Below, one piece after another: positions 9,943 through 20,265 of a stretch of DNA of 64,000 nt; position 1 is the first letter of the stretch, and each line of letters opens with the position of its first letter. Source of the DNA: Incurvaria masculella (lineage: Eukaryota; Arthropoda; Insecta; Lepidoptera; Incurvariidae); NCBI GenBank assembly GCA_946894095.1, contig OX335642.1, forward strand, positions 28,593,021-28,657,020. Reading direction: 5' to 3'. The notes under the pieces were generated by a model. That model saw nothing but the letters and a program-made list of their open reading frames with translations, searched no databases and was not told the DNA's origin. The translations under genes were made by a program, and so were the position numbers.

Positions 9943-10652
9943 ACTTATTTTTATGTAACTGGACATGGATGGCTAATACCACACCCACAGTCATGATAAA
10001 AGCCTAGGAGGGCATTTCCCAAAGGACTAGGTGCCGTGTCGTGTCAGGAACTTACCCTTTATGAGCACGGCTATATTGGCCTGACACCAACCTGGGTGGG
10101 CTTGTCCTTCCCAGTACCAACCTATTAGGGAAAGGGATTCCCAACCATGGAACAGCTCGCATTGCAGCCTCAGTGGCCGAGTGGCGCGACACTTCGGCGA
10201 TCGCTCTCCGAAGTTAAGCAACGCTGGGTCCGGTCTGGTCTTGGATGGGTGACCATTCGACCGTTGAGAGAGGCTGGCCGTGGTTCGGATTCCACGTTAA
10301 ACTGTAGGTCCCCTTCCTTACTTACTAGGTGGTAGGGTTAATCCCGCCCGGCTTGGTACCATCGCATTGAATGAACGATGGTCGAAGCGGCAATGAAAAT
10401 TGTCCGTGTTTTCCATCCAGTTCAATGTAGCCGTGCAATATAAGGAAGGTCCTGGCATGGCACCTAGTTCCCATGTGGTGTGTTGGGCCAATACCATGGA
10501 AAAACTTGTGGTATTAGCTATCCATGTGCAGTCACATAAAAAAAAAATTCGTGACGAAATGCACTTATCCAACACAGAAAGAGAAAGAAAGTGGTGCACG
10601 AACGGGGCGGGGATTTGAACCCAGACCTCCGGTATGCAAGGCAAGGTATAAA
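9943..10652 (-). mobile_element. tRNA-headed SINE split by an inserted SINE
   Basis: The 3' end of this minus-strand copy begins at 9943 (TTATTTTTATGTAACTGGAC). Its body runs to CCATGGAACAGCTCGCATT (about 10162), then resumes at CGTGACGAAATGCACTTATC (about 10550) and ends with a reverse B box GGATTTGAACC at 10611-10621. The two halves join exactly against the family consensus, and the intervening 10163-10549 is another SINE. Confidence 0.85.
10163..10549 (+). mobile_element. 5S-rRNA-headed SINE, full length, nested
   Basis: Head CAGCCTCAGTGGCCGAGTGG, then 5S-like blocks CCGAAGTTAAGCAAC (10208-10222) and CTTGGATGGGTGACC (10240-10254), the linker GAGAGAGGCTGGCCGTGG, and the common body ending CAGTCACATAAAAAAAAA. 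It is inserted in the tRNA-headed copy 9943-10652. ATT flanks both sides and is compatible with a very short target duplication. Confidence 0.9.
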
Positions 10653-11240
10653 ACTTTAGTGTAAGGCTTTTTAGTTATTAATTTGTTTTATGTTAAACAC
10701 GACGTACGCCAGGACCTCACATAGTATGTGCTTGCTAACGCCCATGGGCTTTCGAAATTTCACGGAGGTAGTGAACACCATGTCGGTGCCTAGCGCGTCT
10801 TTACATCGCGTTTAAAATATTCCAGGTAGTTCTTATCTCTATCTATCTCCAGGAAATCCAATTTTTATCGACCCTGCAGATTTCTTAATAGGAGTGCCAA
10901 CAGCGGTTTTTTTACTTTCTAAAGTTGATAACAGATTGACGCAAAAAGTTTACGGGTAAAAGATTACTCTAAATCTCAATGATCAACGAAATTACCAATG
11001 TATTTTATGCACAGAACACTCTGTGCATAAATCAACGTACGGTAAACTTTCTATTGCTTTCTGCTGCACTCGGCGTTATGCAAGAAAGAGTGTTGCTGAG
11101 TCGATGGCTCGACCATCGTCGGGTGCTTATTACCGATGGGTCATACCGGCTCCTAAGAGCAATCCATTCCTAATCCAAATATACAAGTCTGGAAAACATC
11201 TGGAATGAAGGACGTCACTCCGAGAACCCGCAAAACTTAT
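10653..11240. other. Unassigned stretch
   Basis: Short overlapping frames at 10979-11208 show no recognisable motif; no repeat copy identified. Confidence 0.4.
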
Positions 11241-11248
11241 CATCTCTC

Positions 11249-11440
11249 TACTCCGGAATGGTTTCAAGCACATTCCCCATCGGTTTTGAGCTACTCCGGA
11301 ACAGTTATAAGCACTCCAAGGAATGGTTTTAAATCCACTTTGATATAGTTGTTAGCTACTCCGGAATAGTTTTAGGTACTTTGGAATGGTTTTAAGCTAC
11401 TCCAGATAATATATGAGTGTGAATGGAATGTTTTAAATCC
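11249..11440 (+). repeat. Degenerate repeat of a CTACTCCGGAATGGTTTTAAG motif
   Basis: At least four copies of the ~21-base motif, near 11249, 11291, 11355 and 11397, with half-copies (GGAATGGTTTTA) between them. Spacing is irregular (42-64 bases), so this is a decayed tandem array. Confidence 0.6.
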
Positions 11441-11695
11441 TACCACAACGGGTTCTTGCAAATTTTTCGAGGATCGGCACTGGGAATAAAAACGGAGGAG
11501 GCGTATTTTAGACTCGAACCCTATGAACTTATTGTCTTAATTCGAGCAGAGAATAGTTGTTTTGTCAATTTAAGGTGGAAATCAAGACATGCTAACCGAA
11601 TAAATTAAAGCGGTTGCATCCCTCAAAGCATGTTTTTCTATACTGTTTGAACAATGCAACAAAATATGTATTTTTTTAACCGACTTTATACATAA

Positions 11696-12502
11696 CTAGT
11701 AGCCCGTCCCGGCTTTGCACGGGCATAATATCATTTAACAAAATATTATTTTGACCCAATGATTCACAAATAAACCCTTTTTACGTAGAGTTCTTACATT
11801 GAAATATTTGAAATAAAAAAAAAATTAGATATTATTATTAGATATTAGAGAGCTCCGATAATAAACGCGTCCGATAGCTGCTAAATTCAGTGCTATAGGG
11901 AGAACCGCGGCCTCCGAGGCACTATTTATAGGCACGCTCCCGCCTCCCCGGCCGGCCGGCCGGTACCGCCGCAAACGCTGCGTCCCGCAATTTTTAATAT
12001 CTTCGAAAATATTAATTTAAATCATATGCTGTACAGGGCCATATAGATCTATATTAAATCAACAATGTATTAAAGGTATTTAATTGTAAAGGATTAATGC
12101 TGTATTGGTTAAAATCACTTGCAAAATTAGCCATTATTTGTCGTAAAAAGTAAATGACATAAAAATGTTATTGTGGGATATCCATAAGAGACATATAACA
12201 TCGCGGAGTTTTCTGTAGATGTTTTTAATGTGTACAATACTTAGTCCATTATTTTGATAAATCTCGAAGGGTTCAGCCTGCGTTTGCAATGTAAGCGGAA
12301 AAATATGTATTTTTTTACGACATCACATTGGAAACCTCAAAAATTACATTATTTCTCCACTATTTGATGGATGTTATAATACATATAAACCTTCCTCTTC
12401 AAAATCTGTTGCGTAGTTTTAAAGATTTAAGCATACATAGGGATATAGGGATATAGGGATATAGGGACAGAGAAAGCGACTTTGTTTTATACTATGTAGT
12501 GA
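11696..12502 (-). mobile_element. Non-autonomous Helitron
   Basis: Read on the minus strand, it starts TCACTACATAGTATAAAACA followed by AAGTCGCTTTCTCTGTCC at 12502, preceded by A. It ends at 11696 with the hairpin GCCCGT...ACGGGC followed by ACTAG and then T. This is the Helitron hallmark: 5' TC, 3' hairpin plus CTRR, insertion between A and T. The 807-bp interior has no Rep/helicase coding. A GC-rich GGCCGGCCGGCC run lies near 11950. Confidence 0.85.
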
Positions 12503-13348
12503 TATGTTCAGTGTCGATTACATTTATTTGGTGTAAACGTCAAAGTGTGTCGATAAAAAGTTACTTGATGATATAATATTAAATACGTATAAATAAATAC
12601 AGTTTAATATTAAGACATTTACATTTTATTGCCTTTTATTGTTAAATAACTATGTGGCTGAAAATCTATTTAAGATATGATTTCTTACTTATACTCCAAT
12701 GAGCTTGTGCCTTTTTCGTTTTACTTTCCTTGATTTGTGTGCTTCATGCTTCTGAACTCCAATAAGAACAGAAAAAAAATCAAGTAAATAGAAGTAAGCA
12801 CAGCTTGGATCTAATAGTAATAGTCAATGCCAAAAATACACAAATAAAACCTAATTTTAAGAATACTTCATTGTTAGGTAACTTTAAAATTTAATCTTTT
12901 TCATCAACACCTGCTTGAGATTCTAAAGGAATTAACCATTTCTAACAAATTTGATCTAATTATAAGAAAAATCACAATTATCCAATCTACTGTCATCTCA
13001 ATAACATTTAAAGTTCTCTTCGACCGAAGATAAAATAAAAGATTTCATCCCCTTTAAGGCGAATCACACCCCTCAAAATCTAAATAGAAAACTGGAGGAC
13101 TATTTTAAATTCCTGGACATATATTATGTCCCCAAAATAAGAACCAACTATATTTACACCCTCACCCTAAGTCGCCTTTTTGCATTAATTTTATTCACCA
13201 CAGACAGGGAAGGCACACATTTATACGAAATTCCTTAAATTAAACAAACTTATACAGTAAATCACTAATTTATTGGGTCGGTCGAATGCACTTTCTAGCG
13301 AGGTTTTTCCCCCCAGAGCACAACCTGGGGTTCTGCAAGCTAGGTGTG
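12503..13348. other. Unassigned AT-rich stretch
   Basis: Very AT-rich with no frame above about 60 codons and no recognised repeat copy. Confidence 0.4.
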
Positions 13349-13644
13349 AAAAACCGGCCAAGTGCGAGTCGGACTCGCACAAGAAGGGTTCCGTACCATC
13401 GTACAAGATTTATTACAAAAAAATAAAGTTTTTTGTATGGAGGCCCCCTTTAATTTTAATATTTTTTTAATCTTACCTATGTGTTGTTATAATACACACT
13501 CTGTGAAGATTTCAGCTGTCTATCTGTTATGGTTACTTAGATACAGCCCTGTGACAGACGGACGGACGGACGGATGGACGGACGGACAGCGGAGGCTTAG
13601 TAATAGGGTTCCGTTTTCACCCTTTGGGTACGGAACCCTAAAAA
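13349..13644 (+). mobile_element. Lepidopteran GGCCAAGTGCGAGTCGG repeat, full copy
   Basis: Opens AAAACCGGCCAAGTGCGAGT and closes TTTGGGTACGGAACCCTAAA. It includes AGATACAGCCCTGTGACAGA and a (GACG)n tract. It is closer to the usual form than the 4387 copy. Confidence 0.8.
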
Positions 13645-13837
13645 GCACCTGACCGGTGGTTTTTGTAGCAAGGTTAGAAAGCCCATGGGCGTCGTCGGGA
13701 ACCTCTTATGTTAGTAGCAAATAAAAATATATTACCAAGTTTGAGTCGATGAAAATATAGATATGGTTTTGTAAATGTTCAATGCTTAAGATTCATTGGA
13801 AAGTAATAAATAATAGAAAATATGTTTTTTATCTAGC

Positions 13838-14128
13838 TGGTCATGGAAGGCCACACCCACCGTTATGATGACACCCAGGTGCCATTCCAGGACCTTCCCT
13901 TTATGAGCACGGTTACATTGAACTGGGTGGAAATCACGGACAATTTTTCATTGCTATATCGACCAACTTTTCATCCAATGCGATGGTGTCAACCCGGGCG
14001 GGCTCCACCCTACCACCTAATAGCGGAAGGGCATCTACAGTTTAACATGGATTCCAAACCATGGAACAGGTCGCAGTCGTAACTAAATACATTTATGAAA
14101 CTCAGAAAAAGAAATAAAGTGGCGTAGA
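13838..14128 (-). mobile_element. tRNA-headed SINE, head truncated
   Basis: Minus-strand copy. Its 3' end (AGCTGGTCATGGAAGGCCAC) is at 13833-13852; the body has GGTGCCATTCCAGGACCTTC, CATCCAATGCGATGGTGTCA and CCATGGAACAGGTCGCA. It breaks off after the GAAAAAGAAATAAAGTGG linker, before the B box. Confidence 0.8.
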
Positions 14129-14735
14129 TGGTTTTCTAAGAAAAATCTAATGTCTACAAAGTAAATTGTATTTTTAATAAATTTTGTGAAAAGTGAATTT
14201 TGAATTTCCAATCTAATTAGAAGAGGGTGTTCCGAGGGCGATTCGCCCTAAAGTGACCGTTGGGTGGAACTAGTTTTATTTAGTCATTTTCTGATATCAG
14301 GGGTGGTTGCATGGAATAGAGCTATCGTTGTTGACTTATCAGAAACATTTATCAATCGTACAGGTAAATAGTTGCTCTATCGGCATTATTAATCTAAATA
14401 ATCGAGCAGTGTTCACCGGAGCTAGTGTGGTTGGTTCTGGTAGTTGTGTGCTAAATTAAACTATGACAACAAACTTCAATTTACTTGAACTTTAAATTTA
14501 TTTTAAATCTATCTTTTGTGTTAGTTTAAGTATAGTTATTTTTTTAAATTTCTTTAACATTTGTTTGATCTTAGTGTTGAATTTAACGAAACGTTCAATA
14601 TTTATATAGCACCGTAACCTGGTATCCAAATTCATAGGTAGAGAATTAACTTACATAATTATCAATTCGCCCCACCATTCGTCGGGTGTTTTTTCGGTCT
14701 TACAGGATTATGCAGTCTTAATTCATATGATTATT
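14129..14735. other. Unassigned stretch
   Basis: AT-rich; no frame or repeat of note. Confidence 0.4.
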
Positions 14736-14890
14736 ATTTTTTTATGTAATTGTACATGGATGGCTAATACCACACCCTTTAATATAGCCCAATACACCAT
14801 ATGGAAAATAGGTGCTACATCATATTCCTTATGTTGCACGGCTAAATTTAACTGGATGAAAAACACGATCAATTTGCTTTGCCCCTTTTT
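14736..14890 (-). mobile_element. 5'-truncated SINE copy
   Basis: Minus-strand 3' half: TTTTTTTATGTAATTGTACA, GGATGGCTAATACCACACCC, GCACGGCTAAATTTAACTGG. It joins an unrelated repeat beginning ACCCGACTGCGAAAGAAGGA at 14891. Confidence 0.75.
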
Positions 14891-14941
14891 ACCCGACTGC
14901 GAAAGAAGGAGGGTTATGTTTTTCGAGTGTATGTATGTATG

Positions 14942-14975
<34 letters not shown>

Positions 14976-15090
14976 TATTTCTTTGTCGCCCCCTGCAGCC
15001 TAAACGGCTTGATGGATTTTAGCTTGAGAGGTGTCGTTACATTCGTCTTAATTGTGAGAGTGACACTGGGTATATCAAAATCATAAAAAA
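14891..15090. repeat. ACCCGACTGCG repeat with (TATG)n microsatellite
   Basis: ACCCGACTGCGAAAGAAGGA, GTTATGTTTTTCGAGTG, a TATG-repeat run at 14929-14976, then CAGCCTAAACGGCTTGATGG. I recognise this order from a dispersed moth/butterfly repeat; its class is uncertain. Confidence 0.55.
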
Positions 15091-15972
15091 AAATCATGGC
15101 TGATTTTTGGCGCCAAATTATGTGTTTTCAAATATTTTTTTTCTTGAAACCTATCGAGTGGGGAATCAAACTAAAGGGTTTTTTAAATAGATTACAAAAA
15201 GGTATGCAACTTATATGTTTAAATGTAATTTGGAATAAGAAATTCCAAAAACATCAAAATATTCAACGTTAAAAATTAATTCAAATGATTTTTGTTTACG
15301 CAAGCGCGCTGGTCACACCAACTTAGGTCATATACTCCTCTTTTCACTACCTCCAGCTATATGGAATGTAGCTTCGGTTACATTGCATATTTATATGGTG
15401 TAACCGAAAGATAACTTTGGGATGACTTTAACTGGAAGTGGTGGATCCGGGCGATAGTCAGATAGATTTTCGACATTCTCGGTCGCCGCATAGACCGATA
15501 TCACCATCATTGCTTTACTATCAGCATTCTGCACCTGCACAGCTCATAAATCCATACTTCCGTTGTCAATGGGTGTCATGCTGGGGAATGTCCGCTTGTT
15601 CCACAAGAGGGCGACCCTACAGTGCCGAGATACTGTGGTGCCCAAAATCGGTATCAATCTGATAATATCTAAAAGCTTTACCAAAGATAGGAAAACTTTC
15701 CATGAAGATGTCGTCAGCCCCCTGATGAGGACCTATGTTACATAGGGTACATAAAATATGATCGTCATCATAATATCGCTGATCTTTAACCGTGCGTCCT
15801 TGGGAGCAGTGGGAAGGAAAAGCACGGCTTTGCCAAAGTTGGGTTTATCATCATATATCACATATTATTAACACGTTATATTATTCAAAATAATAAACCA
15901 GGAGTTCATGAACGGATTAAATCATGAACGTTATATTTTGATGGGCTTTGGAGGCAAGAAAAACAATAAACG
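15091..15972. other. Unassigned stretch
   Basis: Contains a 10-bp inverted repeat TTCGGTTACA / TGTAACCGAA at 15373-15408. Frames at 15438-15745 have no known motif. Confidence 0.4.
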
Positions 15973-16110
15973 CTCAGTTGGGATGTAACAGTTTATAAGC
16001 TCCAAGGTAACACATTCGATCGGGCGATTGTGGACCTCGGGCCCACATATATTTGCAAACGATGAATCCAGGTCTCTTTCGCCGCATCCAGTTAAAGTTC
16101 TAAACTGTGA
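15973..16110 (+). pseudogene. PIF1-like helicase remnant
   Basis: Thirty codons at 15973-16062 read LSWDVTVYKLQGNTFDRAIV then DLGPTYICKR and a stop. This matches the PIF1 helicase segment TVHK.QG.T.DRAVVDLG. After a shift, QVSFAASS corresponds to the family's YVALSRVRS block. PIF1-type helicases occur as host genes and in Helitrons and other DNA transposons. With no flanking helicase motifs and several breaks, this is a fossil, most likely of transposon origin. Confidence 0.6.
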
Positions 16111-16319
16111 AACTGGAACTTAACTAGCTCAATAATTAAATAAAAATGGCTTTAACAATGTTTTTGACTCACATTCAAAGCTGTCAGTCAAGAGACAACT
16201 TCCAGTCTTATGAAGTAGTGGATATAAATATTATAATCATGGTTATTATGGAGATTATTGAATTTTAACTAGCAGTTAGTTTATACATGGATGAAATCCT
16301 GTGATGAAAGCGATTACTA

Positions 16320-17360
16320 CAGGGTCCGTCACTCGAACTGTTACTTCTATTTTCAAAATAATAATGACAGCGCGCCAAATTTTAGTGAAACGTCAATTTG
16401 TTTCATTGTTTTTAAGTGGGCGAAAAGAGCGGGAACAAATTTGACTTGTATAACAAATTTTCGCAATGGATATTAAACCTAACATTGTGATCGTTTTGTA
16501 TTTGACCGGAAAATCACAACCAGTCATCGTTCGGGAGCTCCGACATTTACATGTGAACAAAATGTTAGTGCATCGAACCATTAAGCGTTATAACCTAGCA
16601 TTGCTAAACGGCATAGAGGCGGTCATCCGAAAATAGCAGTATCACATGATATGGTTCGAAATGTAAAGGCTCGAATTCAAGGAAATCCTCACCAGTGTTC
16701 TGGAAAATTTGCGAAAAGTCAAACAATACCCGACTCAAGTAATCGGCGCATACTGAAACAAAAAGAAATGCAACTGAAGCCCTACCAACAAGATACAAAA
16801 ATTACAGCATCTTAGTTCAGCGCAGAAGTCAGTTCGACTACAAAGAGCTCAAGCAATTAAAGTCTTGCGTGGCGATCTGGAAAATATTGTTTTTTTCTGA
16901 TGAAAAAATGTTTACCGTCTAACAGTACATTATTACAACATTTTCGTGTTTGGCTACAGGGCAAATCCAACGAGAATTTAGACGATGGAGTTCCCGTTCG
17001 TAAGCAAGCGCCCGCTTCTGTTATGGTCTCGGCTGCAGTGACCGCAAATGGTCGCTATTCACTCGTGTTTATCGAGAACGGCGTCAAAGTCAACCAGCAA
17101 GCGTGTGCAAAAGGTGTTAAATGAGGCGCTCATACCATGTGCACGTGTAAACAATGCAGTACGAAACGCTGGACGTTCCAACAACACTCAGCATCGTCTC
17201 AGAAAGCTCTTATCTATGGATCAAAGGAGGCTATATCGAACAATAACAATTATTGTCTTAAAATTAAATGTTTTATTGTGATATAATTTTTAACGAACCG
17301 TACTTCAATTAACTAAATAACATCATTTTCAATTGGTAACACTTCGAGTGACGGACCCTG
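16320..17360 (+). mobile_element. Tc1/mariner element with dead transposase
   Basis: Terminal inverted repeats start CAGGGTCCGTCACTCGAA at both ends, about 24 bp with one mismatch. Target TA is duplicated at 16318-16319 and 17361-17362. From ATG 16466 the frame reads MDIKPNIVIVLYLTGKSQPV (helix-turn-helix region); shifted frames then give SDEKMFTV with the first catalytic Asp, RKQAPASVMVSAAVTANGRY, SLVFIENGVKVNQQ and a C-terminal KGGYIEQ stop. The second Asp (QQDSAPAH-like) region near 17140-17180 is deleted, and there are several frameshifts and stops. It cannot encode active transposase. Confidence 0.9.
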
Positions 17361-17456
17361 TATATAACCACAGGATTTGAGTGTCGAACTGTTCGCTTAT
17401 AAATTTAGTGTAGCTGTAATCAACGATGATGAGAGGGAGATTCTAAAAAAACCATA

Positions 17457-17672
17457 TATAGGGTGTTAACGGAGATATGGTCCAAAATCTAACCACGTAT
17501 TCCTCGGCATATTTGGAGCTAAAAAGGTAGAAGATATTTTGTTGTATGACTTGAAAAAGATTTTCCCCATACATTTTAAATACCTACAAATAAAATGTAT
17601 ATCCTTTTTGTTTCAAATATGCCAAGGAATACGTTAACGTTTGGACAATACCTCCACTTAAACCTTGTATAT
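17457..17672. mobile_element. Foldback MITE with ~70-bp imperfect inverted termini
   Basis: The left arm contains GGTGTTAACGGAGATATGGT, CCAAAATCTAACCACGTATT and CCTCGGCATATTTG. The right arm is its imperfect reverse complement (CAAATATGCCAAGGAATACG, ACAATACCTCC, ACCTTG). TATA flanks both ends, fitting a TA target. It lies 96 bp from the mariner and has no coding capacity. Confidence 0.7.
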
Positions 17673-17819
17673 ATCGGCATATGATCAAAATTCGTTGAAT
17701 GAGGGAATCTCATTCTATGAACTTGATGACTTCATTAAAGCCTTAAAGATAACATGAAGAAAATTTAGGAAATGTAGTTTTGTTTTAATATCAATCAAAA
17801 AACTCTATTTGTTACACCT

Positions 17820-18193
17820 CGTAGTGTAGGGACTAAAATATTGCCTTTCATGCAAGAGGTTATGGGCTCAAATCCTCGCATCTGTTATACACCACTTTAT
17901 CTTGCGAGTTGTTCATGGTTCGGAACCCATGTAAAACTGTAGTTCACCTTACCCTACTAGGTGACAGGGTTAATCCCGCCTGGGTTGGTATCACCGCATT
18001 AGGAAAAACTATGGACGAAGTGGCAATAGATCATTGTCTGTATTTTCCACCCATGGTATCCGTGTGCAGCCGTGATTCTGTGTAAAGGAAGGTCCTGACC
18101 TGTCACCTAATTCCTTCTGGAATTTGTTGAATTAGGCTTATATCATGACGGTAGTTGTGTTACATTAGCCATCCATGTCAGGTTCCATAATAA
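17820..18193 (+). mobile_element. tRNA-headed SINE, older copy
   Basis: The head has a degraded A box (CTCGTAGTGTAGG) and B box GGCTCAAATCC. The body runs through CTACTAGGTGACAGGGTTAA, AAGGAAGGTCCTGACCTGTC and the end ACATTAGCCATCCATGTCAG. Many substitutions compared with the 9276 copy. Confidence 0.8.
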
Positions 18194-18304
18194 TACCTAA
18201 CCTTACTTTCGTTGGAATTTATTGACGTGCAGATATTTAAATGATAAATGCATGCTGTACGAAAACTAAAAATAATTAAAATAAAACAAATTATTTAAAA
18301 ATAT

Positions 18305-19066
18305 AAAAAACCCGACAGCGTAAAAAATTGTAACTTAAAATTGACTTAGTAAACGAACTGAAAAGATAGAAACAAGTTGAAAAATTAAATATTTGTTGTG
18401 TTTGAATGATCATGGTTGACAGTGTTTACAAACGCAGTCGGAGGCATAAGATACATTAACTACGATTTATATTTTCAATGGTGTGCCTATGCAAATTTCA
18501 CGATGGTCGGTTGAGTTCGCGAAACAGACAAACTTACTTTCGTATTTATTATATGACAGTTAGAAGATTATAATTTGTCTCAATAAGTTTATTTTTGCTA
18601 TACCCATATCACTAAGAAAATCGCTAGTCATTAATAATGGAATGTATTGGGAAATATTTATTATATCATTATATAATTCATATTGTGCATCAAATAGTTG
18701 AACTATGATTTATATTTTTTTTTGTTATTAAATTCATTGAAAGTGTACCTATGTAAATTTCATGATGATCGGTGACACCGAGAACGAGAAAAAAAACCTC
18801 ACTTTAGACATAAAAATGAAAGATAGGATATTGGAACTTCCCCCACCACGTATTTTCTTGCTCCACCGAAATAATCCATAAAATCGCTAGTCATTTACTA
18901 TGGAACGTACTGGGGCTATTTGATGCCTCCGACTGCGTTTGTAAACACTGTCAACCATGATCATTCAAACACAACAAATATTTAATTTTTCAACTTGTTT
19001 CTATCTTTTCAGTTCGTTTCCTAAGTCAATTTTAAGTTACAATTTTTTACGCTGTCGGGTTTTTTT
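18305..19066. mobile_element. 762-bp element with ~143-bp terminal inverted repeats
   Basis: Left arm 18305-18447 and right arm 18923-19066 are near-perfect reverse complements: AAAAAACCCGACAGCGTAAA outermost, CAGTCGGAGGCAT innermost. The interior is a diverged direct duplication: GATTTATATTTT...CAAATTTCACGATGGTCGG near 18464-18510 recurs near 18707-18770, and AAAATCGCTAGTCATT near 18618 recurs near 18881. No open frame; no clear target duplication. Confidence 0.8.
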
Positions 19067-20157
19067 CCTAATCATGAACGACGAATCTCTTAGTCGGCTC
19101 TTTCAACATACATGGACATACATTTAGTGGGCCCGTGTGTTATTTGTCGATAGGAAAATATTTTTGAAGCTCATTCACATTAAGGTATTTTACCATCTCA
19201 TAGTGTTTTTTTATATAATAAGTGCTGTGTTGTTCTAGTGAAACGTAAAAATTACTCGTAAATTCCAAACCAAAGTGTCGTAGCCTATCCTAGCCGCCTC
19301 GCCCCGGAACGGGTGCCGCTCTGCCTTCGGAGGCGGCGTTGCGGGATGGTTGCGGGTGAGGTATGCGCCGGCGATAGAGATCGGTGGAAACGGAGCGCTC
19401 CTGAGCGCTCATCGCCTCTTCCGCTCAAACGAGCTGCTCGCTTGCGCCGGGGCAGTAGCTGCTGCAGGATCTCAGAGACGCCCGAACGTTTGCTAAGAAT
19501 GACGATACTCGTTTTATTGGAACTATGTTGTTTATCTCGCATTTTGCGGACGGGAGCCACACGGGATAAAGTGTCCGATCGACACTTTTGCACCAACACT
19601 TCCTGTCACAGAGACAGAGCTTCAGTCCTGCCGTCAACCTTACCCATATTACAGAAACGAAACGATAACACCGCTACCTGTCTGTTCCTTCGCTTTTCTT
19701 TTTCTTCGCGAAAAAGAAGACAGGCATTACTGTCAACCATGGATAAAAAGGATGGAAAAAAGGGAGTCTCCATTTTTCAAAAACTACTAACCTAACTTCA
19801 ACGTACATGCCAAATGAAAACATAGTCGCAGACGTATTGGATGGTTTTCGTTAGTGGGAACTGACATTACGAATGCATATTTATACCACATTCGCGCACG
19901 GTGGCATTTTTGACTGTGTGACGTACGAAGCGGCCGCAAGTTCTTTTTATGAAAAACCGGTTTGAGGTCCAAAGGTTCTCAGAAAAGCAAAAAACACCTC
20001 GCCTCGCGAAACCACGCTTAGCGAGGCGCCATGCCAGCGGATTTGCGGACTATGGCTGAGCTATCGAGCTTGTTCAAATTACGCTTGAAGACTCCCAGTA
20101 TGAGGAAACGCATTCGCCGGTAGACAGTTCCATATCCTGGCGGTGCGGCAGAGACAT
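19067..20157. other. Unassigned stretch with a GC-rich block (19280-19480)
   Basis: CpG-rich sequence at 19280-19480 is open in several frames on both strands (160 codons at 19313-19795 on +). A well-placed ATG (CAACCATGG, 19737) starts only a 19-codon frame. This could be a 5' exon or an old element; no protein family recognised. Confidence 0.35.
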
Positions 20158-20265
20158 GAAGTTCATTCAAAGCGATGGTACCGACCCGGGCGGGGCTAAA
20201 CCTACCAAATAAAAAGTAAGAAAGGGAACATACAGTTGAATGTGGAATCTGAGCTACGAACGACA
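20158..20265 (-). mobile_element. SINE body fragment
   Basis: Minus-strand: ATTCAAAGCGATGGTACCGA, GGCGGGGCTAAACCTACC, AAAGTAAGAAAGGGAACATA, then TTGAATGTGGAATCTGAGC. The GTAAG spacer resembles the 5S-headed subfamily, but the head is not recognisable. Confidence 0.6.

Noticed and set aside
10163..10290. Genuine 5S rRNA gene
   Set aside because: Only the central and 3' control blocks match; ends differ and the segment is fused to the SINE body in three places.
19313..19795. 160-codon frame in a GC-rich block
   Set aside because: Arg/Ser/Leu-rich with a competing open frame on the other strand and a GTG/ATG-ambiguous start; no recognised family.
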